Assembly (NCBI RefSeq): GCF_000449425.2
Contig: NZ_AVHW01000042.1
Location: forward strand, 1 to 36,565
Origin: Clostridioides difficile CD160
GTDB taxonomy: Bacteria > Bacillota > Clostridia > Peptostreptococcales > Peptostreptococcaceae
DNA: 36,565 bases
Reading direction: 5' to 3'
Made by a program: the position numbers and the translations under genes. How positions within the stretch are numbered: the stretch's first letter is position 1; every line of letters begins with the position of its first letter. This document shows, piece by piece, positions 16,778-25,669 of the stretch. The notes under the pieces are model-generated. The model was not told the DNA's origin. It was given only the letters and a program-made list of their open reading frames with translations, and made no database searches.

Positions 16778-16838
16778 AAGAGTTGTCTTAAAGCTGACCT
16801 TTTTTAATCAAATTTTAAGTTCAACTCTTTTATATTTT
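16778..16838 (+). terminator. Terminator between convergent MATE genes
   Basis: AAGAGTTG (16778-16785) pairs with CAACTCTT (16822-16829), with an inner CTTAAA/TTTAAG extension, then TTATATTTTTT. It serves the plus-strand pump; A-runs on its left side may let it work in both directions. Confidence 0.7.
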
Positions 16839-16898
16839 TTATAAAAAATTTCCTAATTCATACAACACTCAACAGGAATGTGTTATTTGATGATATAT

Positions 16899-18230
16899 TT
16901 AAAGATAAGTATAGGTATCCTTTTTCTTAAATATATAAAATACTGCCACAATGAATCCAAGAACTTCTGCTACAGGAACTGCCATCCAAACACCAAATTC
17001 TCCAAATATATTAGGAAGAATAAGAATAGCACCCACAATAAAAATGAAAGTTCTTGAAAATGATATAATGGCTGATGTCTTTCCATCTGAAAATGCGGTA
17101 AACATTGCAGAAGCAAAAACTCCTAATCCCATAATAATAAAAGATAGGGAGTAAATAGAAAATCCATGAAGTGTAATATCATAAACACTACTATTTACTG
17201 GAGTGAAAATTGTGATTGCTTTTGTTACTGTCAAATGAATCAAAAAGTTTGCTAATACTGTACTTATAAGCAAAAAAACAATACTGTTTTTAAATATACT
17301 CTGTAACTGCTCTTTGTCATCATTTCCATATTTGAAACTTATGACAGGTGCAATTCCATTAGAATATCCAAAATAAAGAGCAGTGAATATATATTGAAAA
17401 TAAAGTATGATTGTAATGGAAGCTACACCATCTTCTCCATAAAATTTTAATAGAACATAATTAAACAAAAAAGTCGTTACAGCATTTGCTAAATTTGTTA
17501 CCATCTCAGATGAACCGTTTGTACAAGATTTTATAAGTACTTGCCAATCCATTTTAGGTTTTACAAAGCATAATGAAATTTTCTTAGATGTAAAGAAAAA
17601 TAACAAGCCCACGATTGCAGGAATACAATAACTTATTCCTGTAGCAATTGCTGCACCATTTACACCTAGATTCAAGGGTGCCATAAAAATATAATCTAAG
17701 ACAATATTTGTAATACCAGCTAATAAAGTAACGGCTAATCCTAATGTTGGTTTTCCTACTGTAACAAAGAACGTTTGAAAAGCCGTTTGAAGAAAGAAAG
17801 CTGGAGCAAATGAAAATATAATTTTTGCATAACAGATAGTTAAGGGAGACTGAATGGGACTTACACCTAAAAGTGAAATAATTTCATCAATGAAAACATT
17901 CCCTAGAATCGCAATCAAAATTCCTATTAAAACCTCTATAACAATTAAAAAACTAAGATTTTCCTGTGCCTCTTTTTGTTTACCTTCGCCTAATTTTCTT
18001 GCAACTATTGCACTACCTCCAGTTGCAATCATAATTGCGATTGCCATTTCAAAGCATATTGCAGGATAAAACATATTAACAGCAGATAAAGCAGTTGTGC
18101 CAATTAATTGTGATACAAACATTCCATCAACAATAATATACATAGATAAACTAATCATCATCACAATGTTAGGTATTGCAAATTGTAATAATGAACAAAA
18201 GGAAAACTTTTTAGCCAAAACATTATTCAT
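16899..18230 (-). CDS. MATE family multidrug efflux transporter (MepA-like)
   Basis: A 443-residue, 12-helix MATE protein beginning MNNVLAKKFSFCSLLQFAIP. It has DGMFVSQLIGTTALSAVNMF in the first half and FGYSNGIAPVISFKYGNDDK in the second. The frame is open upstream, but AAGGAGG lies 9 nt before the ATG at 18230, so that start is used. It overlaps the end of the MarR-family gene by 8 nt, indicating translational coupling. The MarR-plus-MATE arrangement is the same as mepR-mepA of Staphylococcus aureus, where the repressor senses the drugs the pump exports. It shares only general family similarity with the convergent MATE gene at 15447. Confidence 0.9.
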   Translation of the reverse strand: MNNVLAKKFSFCSLLQFAIPNIVMMISLSMYIIVDGMFVSQLIGTTALSAVNMFYPAICFEMAIAIMIATGGSAIVARKLGEGKQKEAQENLSFLIVIEVLIGILIAILGNVFIDEIISLLGVSPIQSPLTICYAKIIFSFAPAFFLQTAFQTFFVTVGKPTLGLAVTLLAGITNIVLDYIFMAPLNLGVNGAAIATGISYCIPAIVGLLFFFTSKKISLCFVKPKMDWQVLIKSCTNGSSEMVTNLANAVTTFLFNYVLLKFYGEDGVASITIILYFQYIFTALYFGYSNGIAPVISFKYGNDDKEQLQSIFKNSIVFLLISTVLANFLIHLTVTKAITIFTPVNSSVYDITLHGFSIYSLSFIIMGLGVFASAMFTAFSDGKTSAIISFSRTFIFIVGAILILPNIFGEFGVWMAVPVAEVLGFIVAVFYIFKKKDTYTYL

Positions 18231-18657
18231 TATTGATTTCCTCCTTGAGTAATTCATAATATTTTGTGTTACTCACAATGAGCTGATTTATCAATTCTTC
18301 ACCTAATTCTTCCATTACATTTTCTTCCATTCGAAGTAATGGTTTTAATATTTCGCAAGCGAAATCACTTCCTTTAGGTGTAAATGTAATCAATCGTTCT
18401 CTTTTATTTTCTTCATTTGGAGTAATTAAAATATAGCCCTTTTTTTCAAAATCAAATAAAATTCCATGAACTGTTTGTTTAGGTAAAGCCCACCAATCAC
18501 ATATTTGTTTTTGAGTGCATGTCTTAAAATCGTACAAGGTATATAAAACAACCAAAGAATTGTAATTCAACTTATTCTTTTTCGCCCATATCCTATATAA
18601 ATCCAATGTACTGCTTAAAGCAGAGTTTATAAGTCTGATTTGTTTTCTAATATCCAT
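18223..18657 (-). CDS. MarR family transcriptional repressor (MepR-like)
   Basis: A 144-residue winged-helix protein with QKQICDWWALPKQTVHGILF (recognition helix) and EKKGYILITPNEENKRERLI (wing with the conserved NKRE), between helical dimerisation ends. The start has AGGAGG at good spacing. Its promoter contains a perfect 18-bp palindrome between -35 and -10 and a second imperfect copy just downstream, so it very likely represses itself and the coupled MATE gene until a ligand binds. Confidence 0.9.
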   Translation of the reverse strand: MDIRKQIRLINSALSSTLDLYRIWAKKNKLNYNSLVVLYTLYDFKTCTQKQICDWWALPKQTVHGILFDFEKKGYILITPNEENKRERLITFTPKGSDFACEILKPLLRMEENVMEELGEELINQLIVSNTKYYELLKEEINNE

Positions 18658-18670
18658 AACATCCTCCTAA

Positions 18671-18722
18671 TAGTACTAATCGGTACTTTATGTAGTATAG
18701 TACTAATTAGTACTATTGTCAA
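18671..18722 (-). promoter_or_regulatory. Promoter and double operator of the marR-MATE operon
   Basis: On the minus strand TTGACA (18722-18717), 17 bp, TATACT (18699-18694): a near-consensus promoter. The spacer and its edges are filled by TAGTACTAATTAGTACTA (18698-18715), a perfect palindrome. An imperfect copy, AGTACTAATCGGTACT, lies at 18672-18687, with the two centres 27 bp apart. A repressor bound here would block RNA polymerase. Confidence 0.85.
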
Positions 18723-19004
18723 TAAGAAATAAAAAGAAACAAAAAATATCTTCCTTGACTATTTGTCATTCTAAATAAGGTTGTTTTGTCATATCAAGAC
18801 ACTTTTATTCGTTGTAAATCTTTCTTTTATGTTTCGTTGTTTTCCTAGTAAGTGTAATACCTATGTGAATAATCTTAATTTTGTATCTGTTTTTGTTTAT
18901 AAGAATAGAATTTATTTCATCAAATAAAAAAAATTTAATAAATTTTAACAGCAAATAAAAATACAAAAATAGGAAATTTATTTAGTCTAACTAAACTAGA
19001 AATT

Positions 19005-19032
19005 TTGACATGTGAAATCAGAATAATATAAA
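19005..19032 (+). promoter_or_regulatory. Distal promoter candidate upstream of speA
   Basis: TTGACA (19005-19010), a 16-bp spacer and TATAAA (19027-19032). Use would give a leader of about 330 nt. Confidence 0.45.
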
Positions 19033-19241
19033 AGTTTAGTAATAAAATACTTACAACTTAAAAATATTAAACTCAAAAGCTTAGTAAATCTCAAAAAAAT
19101 AGAAATGCTAAAAAAATAAAAAACAAAAAAGTTTATAAATACTAATTTTTAAAAAAATTAATATAAACAATAAAAAATAAAAAAGTTTAAAAATATTGAC
19201 ATTACTAATGTGTGAGTTTTTGGATAGAGTCAAAAAAACAC

Positions 19242-19270
19242 TTGTAAAAAGTCTTGGATATTAATATAAT
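19242..19270 (+). promoter_or_regulatory. Proximal promoter of the polyamine operon
   Basis: TTGTAA (19242-19247), 17 bp, TATAAT (19265-19270), placing the start site near 19277, about 90 nt before speA. Confidence 0.6.
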
Positions 19271-19368
19271 AAATATCATGAGTTTAATAAAAGTAAAAAT
19301 AAAAAATAGAAATAATAAATAAAAATACAATAATTATTTTAATATAGAGAGGGGATGAATTCAAAATC

Positions 19369-20844
19369 ATGGATAGTGAGTTTGCAAATGCGGTTGAATT
19401 AAGCTATGAATGTGCTCCATTATTAGAGTCTTTAAAGGAATACTCGGAAAAAAATATAGCTTGTTTTGATGTGCCTGGACATGTAAAAAATAGAGGTGTA
19501 GATATATTAAATAAATATCTAGGTGAAAATCTCATGAAAATGGATATAAATTCATCACCAACTATGGACAATGTATCTGCTCCAAATGGTGTTATAAAAA
19601 ATGCACAGGATTTGTTGGCACAAGCATATACCGCTGATGAAGCATTCTTTATAACCAATGGTACAACTCAGGCAATACATGCAATGATTTTAAGTGTGAT
19701 AAAACCAGGTGAAAAAGTATTACTTCCAAGGAATATACATAAATCAGTAATAAATGCACTAATACTCTGCGGAGGAATACCAATATTTATACAGCCAGAG
19801 TTTGATGAACAGTTAGGCATAAGTTTAAATATTACTCTTAAAAAAATTAAAGTAGAGATAGAAAAAAATTGTGATATAAAAGCATTGTTTTTCCTTAATC
19901 CAACTTATTATGGTGTTTGTGCGGACATTGAAAATATCATAGAGCTATGTCATAAAAATAATATTTTGGTGCTAGTGGATGAAGCTCATGGAGCTCATTT
20001 TCCATTCCATTTAGATTTACCTCCTTCTGCAATAGGCTTGGGAGCTGATATGGTAGCCGTAAGCATACATAAAACTGGAGGAGCATTGACACAATCTTCA
20101 GCACTTTTATTGAATAGAGATAATGTAAAGTTCGAAAAAGTTCTTCAATCAATAAACATGCTACAGTCAACATCTGCATCTTATTTGCTTATGGCAAGTA
20201 TAGATGGTGCTAGAGCAAATCTAGTTGAGAATGGGGAAAAGCAACTATCAAAAGCATTAAACTTATCTAGGTATGCAAAATCTAGATTAAACAAAATTGA
20301 TGGAATAAAAGTCTTATCTACTGAAATGTTAAAGCAAAAAGGTGCTAAATTTATAGACGAAACAAAACTATGTATAAACGTGAAAGAATTAAATTTAACA
20401 GGATTTGAAGTCTATGATTTATTGTATAAAAATTTTTCAATTCAAGTGGAATTAGGAGATTCATACAATATTCTTGCACTTGTGTCTATTGGAACGAACA
20501 AGTCTGATATTGATAGATTAGTGAAAGCACTTTCAATAATTGCAAAGGTCTATAGAAAAGAAACTGCATTAAATGAGTTTAATATGGTTCAAATAAATCC
20601 AACCATTAAGCTTAATCCGAGAGAAGCTTTTTATGCACCAAAAGAAAGTGTAGAAATTGATTCGTGTATAAATAGAATTTGCGGAGAATCAATAATGGCA
20701 TATCCACCAGGTATACCAATTGTTGCTCCAGGAGAATTGATAACAAAAGAAATTATGGAATATATTATCTTCTTAAAAAGTAGTAATGCATATCTAACAG
20801 ATGTGCAAGATAAAAACTTAGATAGAATACTTGTAATAAAATAA
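19369..20844 (+). CDS. speA: Arginine decarboxylase (Orn/Lys/Arg decarboxylase, fold type I)
   Basis: It decarboxylates arginine to agmatine with pyridoxal phosphate. The 491-residue size matches the short B. subtilis SpeA class. Motifs: DVPGHVKNRG, FFITNGTTQAIHAM, the DEAHGAHFPFH segment and SIHKTGGALTQSS with the PLP-binding Lys at about residue 235. The C-terminal domain has AYPPGIPIVAPGE. The ATG follows GAGAGGGGA with a rather long spacing (about 14 nt). Substrate is assigned as arginine because agmatinase, not an ornithine route, is in the same operon; lysine or ornithine cannot be excluded from motifs alone. Confidence 0.92.
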   Translation: MDSEFANAVELSYECAPLLESLKEYSEKNIACFDVPGHVKNRGVDILNKYLGENLMKMDINSSPTMDNVSAPNGVIKNAQDLLAQAYTADEAFFITNGTTQAIHAMILSVIKPGEKVLLPRNIHKSVINALILCGGIPIFIQPEFDEQLGISLNITLKKIKVEIEKNCDIKALFFLNPTYYGVCADIENIIELCHKNNILVLVDEAHGAHFPFHLDLPPSAIGLGADMVAVSIHKTGGALTQSSALLLNRDNVKFEKVLQSINMLQSTSASYLLMASIDGARANLVENGEKQLSKALNLSRYAKSRLNKIDGIKVLSTEMLKQKGAKFIDETKLCINVKELNLTGFEVYDLLYKNFSIQVELGDSYNILALVSIGTNKSDIDRLVKALSIIAKVYRKETALNEFNMVQINPTIKLNPREAFYAPKESVEIDSCINRICGESIMAYPPGIPIVAPGELITKEIMEYIIFLKSSNAYLTDVQDKNLDRILVIK

Positions 20845-20902
20845 ATTGATTTATTTAGAAAAGATAAGAATAGATTAAATATGTAGAGGAGTTGGGATTG
20901 AA

Positions 20903-21316
20903 ATGAAATTTGAAACACTAGGAAGACATATACTAGTAGAATATTATAATTGTGATGAGAATGTACTCAAAGACCCACGTCTTATAGAAAATTTTATGAA
21001 TGATTCAGCATTAAATGCAAAAGCTACAATCGTTGATTCTGTATTTCACCATTTTAATCCTTGGGGTGTTTCAGGTGCCGTTATAATTGCAGAATCTCAT
21101 TTAACAATACATACTTGGCCTGAATATGGTTATGCAGCAGCGGATTTTTTCACTTGTGGTGATATAGACCCATGGAAAAGTTTTGAATTGTTAGAACAGC
21201 TTTTAAAGTCAGAAAGAAGTGAGTCTACAGAAATTCCAAGAGGTTTGACTACAAAAATAAAAAAATATTCAAAAAAAGATTTAGGTAAGATTACTCATAA
21301 ACCAGAAGCAGTATAA
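20903..21316 (+). CDS. speH: S-adenosylmethionine decarboxylase proenzyme (SpeH type)
   Basis: It produces decarboxylated SAM, the aminopropyl donor for spermidine. The 137-residue proenzyme self-cleaves at Glu64-Ser65 in [12 protein letters not shown], making the pyruvoyl group on Ser65. The processing and catalytic residues His70 and Cys85 (FFTCGDIDP) fall at the spacing seen in the short Thermotoga/Bacillus class. The ATG follows AGAGGAG with suitable spacing. It is the second gene of the polyamine operon and is sometimes named speD in annotations. Confidence 0.95.
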   Translation: MKFETLGRHILVEYYNCDENVLKDPRLIENFMNDSALNAKATIVDSVFHHFNPWGVSGAVIIAESHLTIHTWPEYGYAAADFFTCGDIDPWKSFELLEQLLKSERSESTEIPRGLTTKIKKYSKKDLGKITHKPEAV

Positions 21317-21351
21317 ATGTAGAATATATGAGAGAAAGTGAGGATTACTAT

Positions 21352-22203
21352 ATGGAACTTTGGTATACAGAAGAATGGACAGAGAATGTAAGATTTTCTA
21401 TAAAAGTAAATAAACATTTGTTTGAGGGGAAGTCTCAATTTCAGAGAATAGATGTATTTGAGAGTGATGAATTTGGAAAGTTTCTAACAATAGATGGGTT
21501 AATGATGGTAACAGATAAAGATGAATTTATATACCATGAGATGATAACTCATGTTCCTATGTCTACAAATTTAAACATAAAAAAAGTATTAGTAATAGGT
21601 GGGGGTGATGGCGGAACTGTAAGAGAATTAAGCCGTTATCCACAAATAGAAAAGATTGATATGGTCGAAATAGATAAAATGGTTGTAGATGTATCTAAAG
21701 AGTATATGGATATATGTTCATGCAAATTAGATGATGAAAGAGTAAATTTATATTTTGAAGATGGTGTTAATTTTGTTAAATGTGCCTCTGATAAATCTTA
21801 TGATTTGATAATAGTAGATTCAACTGACCCAATAGGACCAGGAGAAGGTCTTTTTTCAACTGATTTTTATACAGATTGCCATAGAATACTGAGTGATGAT
21901 GGAATTTTGGTAAATCAAAGTGAAAGTCCTTATTTTGATTTTAATGCTAGGGAAATGAAAAGAGCTAATAAGAAGTTAAAAGAGATATTTCCAATATCTG
22001 AAGTCTATCAAGCACATATACCAACATACCCATCTGGTCATTGGTTGTTTGGTTTTGCTTCGAAAAAATTTAGTCCAATAAAAAATCAAGATAGGGATGG
22101 ATGGGAAAAATTAAATTTAAAAACTAAATATTATAATAGTAATATACATTTAGGTTCGTTTATGTTACCTCAATATGTAAAGGAGATGTTAGATGAACAA
22201 TAA
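21352..22203 (+). CDS. speE: Spermidine synthase
   Basis: It transfers the aminopropyl group from decarboxylated SAM to putrescine. The 283-residue protein begins MELWYTEEW, as in Bacillus SpeE. It shows VLVIGGGDGGTVRELSRYP (nucleotide pocket), VEIDKMVVDVSKEYM, and DLIIVDSTDPIGPGEGLFS with the catalytic Asp. An in-frame ATG at 21328 would add eight residues, but GTGAGG lies 9 nt before 21352 and the family alignment supports the later start. The end overlaps speB by 11 nt, indicating coupling. Confidence 0.95.
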   Translation: MELWYTEEWTENVRFSIKVNKHLFEGKSQFQRIDVFESDEFGKFLTIDGLMMVTDKDEFIYHEMITHVPMSTNLNIKKVLVIGGGDGGTVRELSRYPQIEKIDMVEIDKMVVDVSKEYMDICSCKLDDERVNLYFEDGVNFVKCASDKSYDLIIVDSTDPIGPGEGLFSTDFYTDCHRILSDDGILVNQSESPYFDFNAREMKRANKKLKEIFPISEVYQAHIPTYPSGHWLFGFASKKFSPIKNQDRDGWEKLNLKTKYYNSNIHLGSFMLPQYVKEMLDEQ

Positions 22204-23071
22204 TTTCTATTACATGAATACCTTTATGAGTATGGACAAAAATTATGAAGAATCTAATCTTATAGTATTTGGTGTTGGATTCGATGGAACTACTTCAAAT
22301 AGACCAGGAGCTAGATTTGCAAGTGGTTATATGAGAAAAGAATTTTATGGTCTTGAAACATATAGCCCGTTTTTAGATTTGGACTTGGAAGATTACAGTA
22401 TATGTGATTATGGAGACTTAGAAATAAGTGTAGGAAGTACAGAAAAGGTATTAGAAGAAATATATATAGAAACATCTAAGATTGTTAGAGATTCAAAAGT
22501 TCCATTTATGATTGGAGGAGAGCATTTAGTTACACTACCAGCTTTTAAAGCAGTGTATGAAAAGTATAATGATATATATGTAATTCATTTTGATGCTCAT
22601 GCAGATTTAAGAGAAGAGTATAATAATAGCAAAAACTCTCATGCAACAGTAATTAAAAGGGTATGGGATGTTGTAGGAGATAATAAAATATTTCAATTTG
22701 GTATAAGGTCTGGTACAAAAGAAGAATTTAAGTTTGCGACAGAACAAAAGCATACATATATGGAAATTGGAGGAATAAACACTTTTGAAAATATAATTAA
22801 TATGTTGAATGGAAAGAACGTTTATTTAACTGTAGATTTAGATATACTAGATGCATCTGTATTTCCAGGAACAGGTACACCAGAACCTGGTGGTATAAAT
22901 TATAGAGAATTTCAAGAAGTTTTTAGAATCATAAAAAACTCTAATATAAATATCGTTGGTTGTGATATTGTAGAGTTAAGTCCTGATTATGATACTACAG
23001 GTGTATCAACAGTTATAGCCTGTAAAATATTAAGAGAGTTATGCTTAATAATATCTGATAAAATTAAATAG
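22193..23071 (+). CDS. speB: Agmatinase (ureohydrolase)
   Basis: It hydrolyses agmatine to putrescine and urea with a binuclear Mn centre. Metal-ligand motifs are present in order: GGEH, DAHADLR, SHAT region, and DLDILDASVFPGTGTPEPGG. At 292 residues it is normal length. Its ATG lies inside the speE stop region, with AAGGAG 7 to 8 nt upstream. Together with SpeA it supplies putrescine to SpeE. An arginase activity is less likely given the DxDxxDxxxxPGTGTPxPGG form and the operon context. Confidence 0.93.
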   Translation: MNNNFYYMNTFMSMDKNYEESNLIVFGVGFDGTTSNRPGARFASGYMRKEFYGLETYSPFLDLDLEDYSICDYGDLEISVGSTEKVLEEIYIETSKIVRDSKVPFMIGGEHLVTLPAFKAVYEKYNDIYVIHFDAHADLREEYNNSKNSHATVIKRVWDVVGDNKIFQFGIRSGTKEEFKFATEQKHTYMEIGGINTFENIINMLNGKNVYLTVDLDILDASVFPGTGTPEPGGINYREFQEVFRIIKNSNINIVGCDIVELSPDYDTTGVSTVIACKILRELCLIISDKIK

Positions 23072-23102
23072 AGTAGTTTTTGATAGTAATATATTATAAT
23101 AA

Positions 23103-23162
23103 AAGAAGTTATTTTAAAAAGATGTTTTGAATTGTCTTTTTTAAAGTAACTTCTTGTTTTTG
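23103..23162 (+). terminator. Terminator of the polyamine operon
   Basis: AAGAAGTTA-TTTTAAAAAGA pairs with TCTTTTTTAAAG-TAACTTCTT, a long stem, followed by GTTTTTGT. Confidence 0.88.
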
Positions 23163-23186
23163 TAACGTATTATAAGTATAATGAAC

Positions 23187-23216
23187 AACAAAAAAGAGCC
23201 TACTATAGCTCCTTTT
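23187..23216 (-). terminator. Terminator after the cold-shock gene
   Basis: On the minus strand AAGGAGC / GCTCTTT form a 7-bp stem (one G-U pair) with an 8-nt loop, ending in TTTTTTG. Confidence 0.7.
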
Positions 23217-23244
23217 CTAAAATATATATATTTAAATTAAATAA

Positions 23245-23445
23245 TTATATTCTATTCACGTTTTCAGCTTGAGGTCCTCTATTACCTTGAGTTATATCAA
23301 AGCTAACCTTTTCGCCTTCTTCTAAAGTTTTGTATCCATCATTTTGTATAGCTGAGAAATGTACGAAAACATCGTCTTCTCCCTCTACAGATATGAATCC
23401 AAATCCTTTTTCATTGTTAAACCATTTTACTATTCCGTTTTTCAT
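23245..23445 (-). CDS. Cold-shock domain protein (CspA family)
   Basis: The 66-residue protein is a single cold-shock domain, an RNA/ssDNA chaperone. RNP1-like KGFGFISV and RNP2-like VFVHFSAI are both present, and the start [17 protein letters not shown] is typical. The ATG has GGAGG about 10 nt upstream. It is a monocistronic gene with its own promoter and terminator. Whether it is cold-induced or constitutive cannot be told; the 5' leader is short (about 60 nt), unlike the long E. coli cspA leader. Confidence 0.96.
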   Translation of the reverse strand: MKNGIVKWFNNEKGFGFISVEGEDDVFVHFSAIQNDGYKTLEEGEKVSFDITQGNRGPQAENVNRI

Positions 23446-23504
23446 TATAAGAAAACCTCCGCTTTATTAAAAAATACAAACTAAAAAAATAAGTCTGTTC
23501 TATT

Positions 23505-23533
23505 AATATAGCATAAAATTTAAATAAAAGCAA
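23505..23533 (-). promoter_or_regulatory. Promoter of the cold-shock gene
   Basis: On the minus strand TTGCTT (23533-23528), 17 bp, TATATT (23510-23505), with an extended TGC before the -10. Confidence 0.55.
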
Positions 23534-23865
23534 ATAAAATTTTTAAAAAGATTAATTAATTTTAGAATTTAAAAAAAATTGTTAAATGATGCAAAAATAA
23601 GTAGTATAAAATCGTACAAAAATATGAATATAAGGAATAAATTTAATATCAAAAAATGTAATAAAAAGGAATGTGAGTAAAAAACGTAATTAAATTTTAT
23701 AATAAAAAATATTATATATTCGATTAAAAATTTGAAATAAAAATAGTGAAATTTCAGAAATATCAATATTATTATATAATCAAATGAAAAAACATTGTAT
23801 ATATTCGATAAAATAAAATTTAAACATATAATATTTTATGTATATATTAATAAAAGGAAATATTA
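23534..23865. other. AT-rich region between divergent csp and hydrogenase genes
   Basis: Very AT-rich and low in complexity, with poly-A and ATTTT runs. I see no ORF with a ribosome site and no strong hairpin. Confidence 0.5.
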
Positions 23866-23874
23866 TGTTATAAT
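23866..23874 (+). promoter_or_regulatory. Extended -10 promoter of the first hydrogenase gene
   Basis: TGTTATAAT is a perfect extended -10 element about 38 nt before the start codon. The -35 region is weak. Confidence 0.55.
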
Positions 23875-23911
23875 GGTATCGTATAAAATCATTTACGGGG
23901 GTGGTATTAAA

Positions 23912-25402
23912 ATGTTTCAATTTGAAACACAAATACACAAATTAAGACATGATGTTTTAACTGCAATAGCTAGACTTGGAAAAGATGATAACCTTACAAG
24001 AGAAGCAATGGATAATATTCAATATGAAATAATAAAAGGTGAGAAACCTACATACAGATGTTGTGTTTATAAAGAAAGAGCTATAATATCTGAGAGAGTA
24101 AATGTAAGTATGGGATTAGAGCCAGGTCAAGATAAGATAGATTTAGATACAATGGATATAGGAGAAGATGAACAAATTATATATATTTTGGAGGCTGCAT
24201 GTGATAGTTGTCCAATAAATGAATTCACAGTAACTGATATTTGCAGAGGCTGTCTAGCACATAGATGCAAAGAAGCTTGTAAATTTGGTGCTATAACACA
24301 TGTCGGAGGAATGGCTTACATAAATCATGAATTATGTAAGGCTTGTGGAATGTGTAAAAAAGCTTGTCAATATGATGCCATCTCAGAGGTTGTTAGACCA
24401 TGCAAGAGTGTATGCCCAACTAATGCCTTAGGATTTGATAGAGAGAATATGAAAGCTATGATACATGAAGATAAGTGTTTAAACTGTGGTGCATGTATGT
24501 CAGCATGCCCATTTGGAGCAATATCTGATAAAAGTTTGATAGCTCCTGTAGCTAGAAAATTAGTTCAAAACGAAAAAATGTATGCAGTAGTAGCTCCTGC
24601 TATAACAGGTCAAGTTGAAGCAAATGTTACATATGGTCAAATAAAGAATGCTATAAAATCATTAGGATTTGTCGATGTACTAGAAGCAGCTTGTGGAGCA
24701 GATGCAGTTACAGTTCATGAAAGTTTAGAGTTTGCTGAAAGAATGGAAAAAGGAGAAGCTTTTATGACAAATTCTTGCTGTCCAGGATTTGTTGGTTACA
24801 TAGAAAAGACATTCCCAAATCATGTAGGGAAAATATCTTCTACAGTATCCCCTATGATAGCTAGTGGAAGATTTATAAAAAGTTTTGAGCCAGATGCTAA
24901 AGTTGTATTTATAGGACCATGTACAGCTAAAAAAAGTGAGGCAGCTAAGAAAGAATTAAAAGGAGCAGTGGATTATGTACTGACTTTTGAAGAAATAATG
25001 GCATTATTTGAAGCATTTGATGTAGACTTAGCTAAGTGTTCAAATGAAGATATAGATGATGCATCAATATTTGGAAGAGGTTTTGGAGCTGCTGGTGGTC
25101 TTACAAAAGCTATAGAGAATTATCTTGCTGAAAAAGGTATAGGTGTTAATTTTGAACCTGTAAAGATTTCTGGTTCAAGAGAAATCAAGAAAACTATGAC
25201 TATGGCTAATTTAGGAAAATTAGAAGGTAATTTTATAGAAGGAATGATGTGTGAAGGTGGATGTATAAATGGTTCTGGTAAGTTCTTATCAGGTGCAAAG
25301 GTTAAAGCCACTTTTGATAGAAAAAATTCTCAATCAACTAAGAAGAGTGTTTTAGCAAATACAAAGATAAAAGATTTTAGTAAAATAAATTTAGAAAAAT
25401 AA
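23912..25402 (+). CDS. [FeFe] hydrogenase, monomeric ferredoxin-type (group B-like), copy 1
   Basis: 496 residues. An N-terminal helical region with its own cysteines (YRCCVYKER, AACDSCPINEFTVTDICRGC) precedes two 4Fe-4S ferredoxin clusters (CKACGMCKKAC and CLNCGACMSAC). The H-cluster domain follows. All three signatures are intact: NSCCPGF (Cys289/290), GPCTAKKSE (Cys337) and EGMMCEGGCINGSG (Cys447, Cys451), so it should carry an active H-cluster. The Asn-Ser L1 and Gly-Pro L2 variants and short architecture fit group B, whose physiological role is poorly defined. The frame extends upstream, but GGGGGTGG precedes the ATG at 23912, and the paralogue begins at the same residue. Electron partner is presumably ferredoxin. 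Confidence 0.9.
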   Translation: MFQFETQIHKLRHDVLTAIARLGKDDNLTREAMDNIQYEIIKGEKPTYRCCVYKERAIISERVNVSMGLEPGQDKIDLDTMDIGEDEQIIYILEAACDSCPINEFTVTDICRGCLAHRCKEACKFGAITHVGGMAYINHELCKACGMCKKACQYDAISEVVRPCKSVCPTNALGFDRENMKAMIHEDKCLNCGACMSACPFGAISDKSLIAPVARKLVQNEKMYAVVAPAITGQVEANVTYGQIKNAIKSLGFVDVLEAACGADAVTVHESLEFAERMEKGEAFMTNSCCPGFVGYIEKTFPNHVGKISSTVSPMIASGRFIKSFEPDAKVVFIGPCTAKKSEAAKKELKGAVDYVLTFEEIMALFEAFDVDLAKCSNEDIDDASIFGRGFGAAGGLTKAIENYLAEKGIGVNFEPVKISGSREIKKTMTMANLGKLEGNFIEGMMCEGGCINGSGKFLSGAKVKATFDRKNSQSTKKSVLANTKIKDFSKINLEK

Positions 25403-25422
25403 AAAGAGAAATACATATAATT

Positions 25423-25474
25423 AATAGAGTTGTTCTAAGTTGCAGTTTAACTTTTGGACAACTCTATTTTTATT
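25423..25474 (+). terminator. Terminator after hydrogenase copy 1
   Basis: AGAGTTGTTC pairs with GGACAACTCT (one G-U), with an inner AAGTT/AACTT extension, then ATTTTTATTT. The two hydrogenase genes are thus separate transcription units. Confidence 0.88.
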
Positions 25475-25558
25475 TATATATTTGGTTATTTAGTAATTTA
25501 AAACAAAAACTATATGCACTTAAAATAAAAATTACATATATAATATTTTGTATATAAC

Positions 25559-25586
25559 TTAACAAAGTATATGCCTGTGTTATAAT
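25559..25586 (+). promoter_or_regulatory. Promoter of hydrogenase copy 2
   Basis: TTAACA (25559-25564), 16 bp, TATAAT (25581-25586), with extended TGT before the -10. It would give a leader of about 75 nt. Confidence 0.65.
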
Positions 25587-25669
25587 AATTTATGGAAATA
25601 AATAAAAATACAATATACATAATAGTAGAAATATAGCGAAAAAGATGTGATTTATGGGGAGGATTACTT

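Larger units (their letters stand above)
18723..19368. other. AT-rich divergent intergenic region upstream of speA
   Basis: About 650 nt with no supported ORF. It holds two candidate plus-strand promoters (19005-19032 and 19242-19270). The left third is less A-rich and more T-rich than the rest and shows nothing I recognise. Confidence 0.5.

Noticed and set aside
19196-19230. TTGACA at 19196 as a speA promoter
   Set aside because: No acceptable -10 lies 16-18 bp downstream; the TTGTAA-17-TATAAT promoter at 19242 is better.
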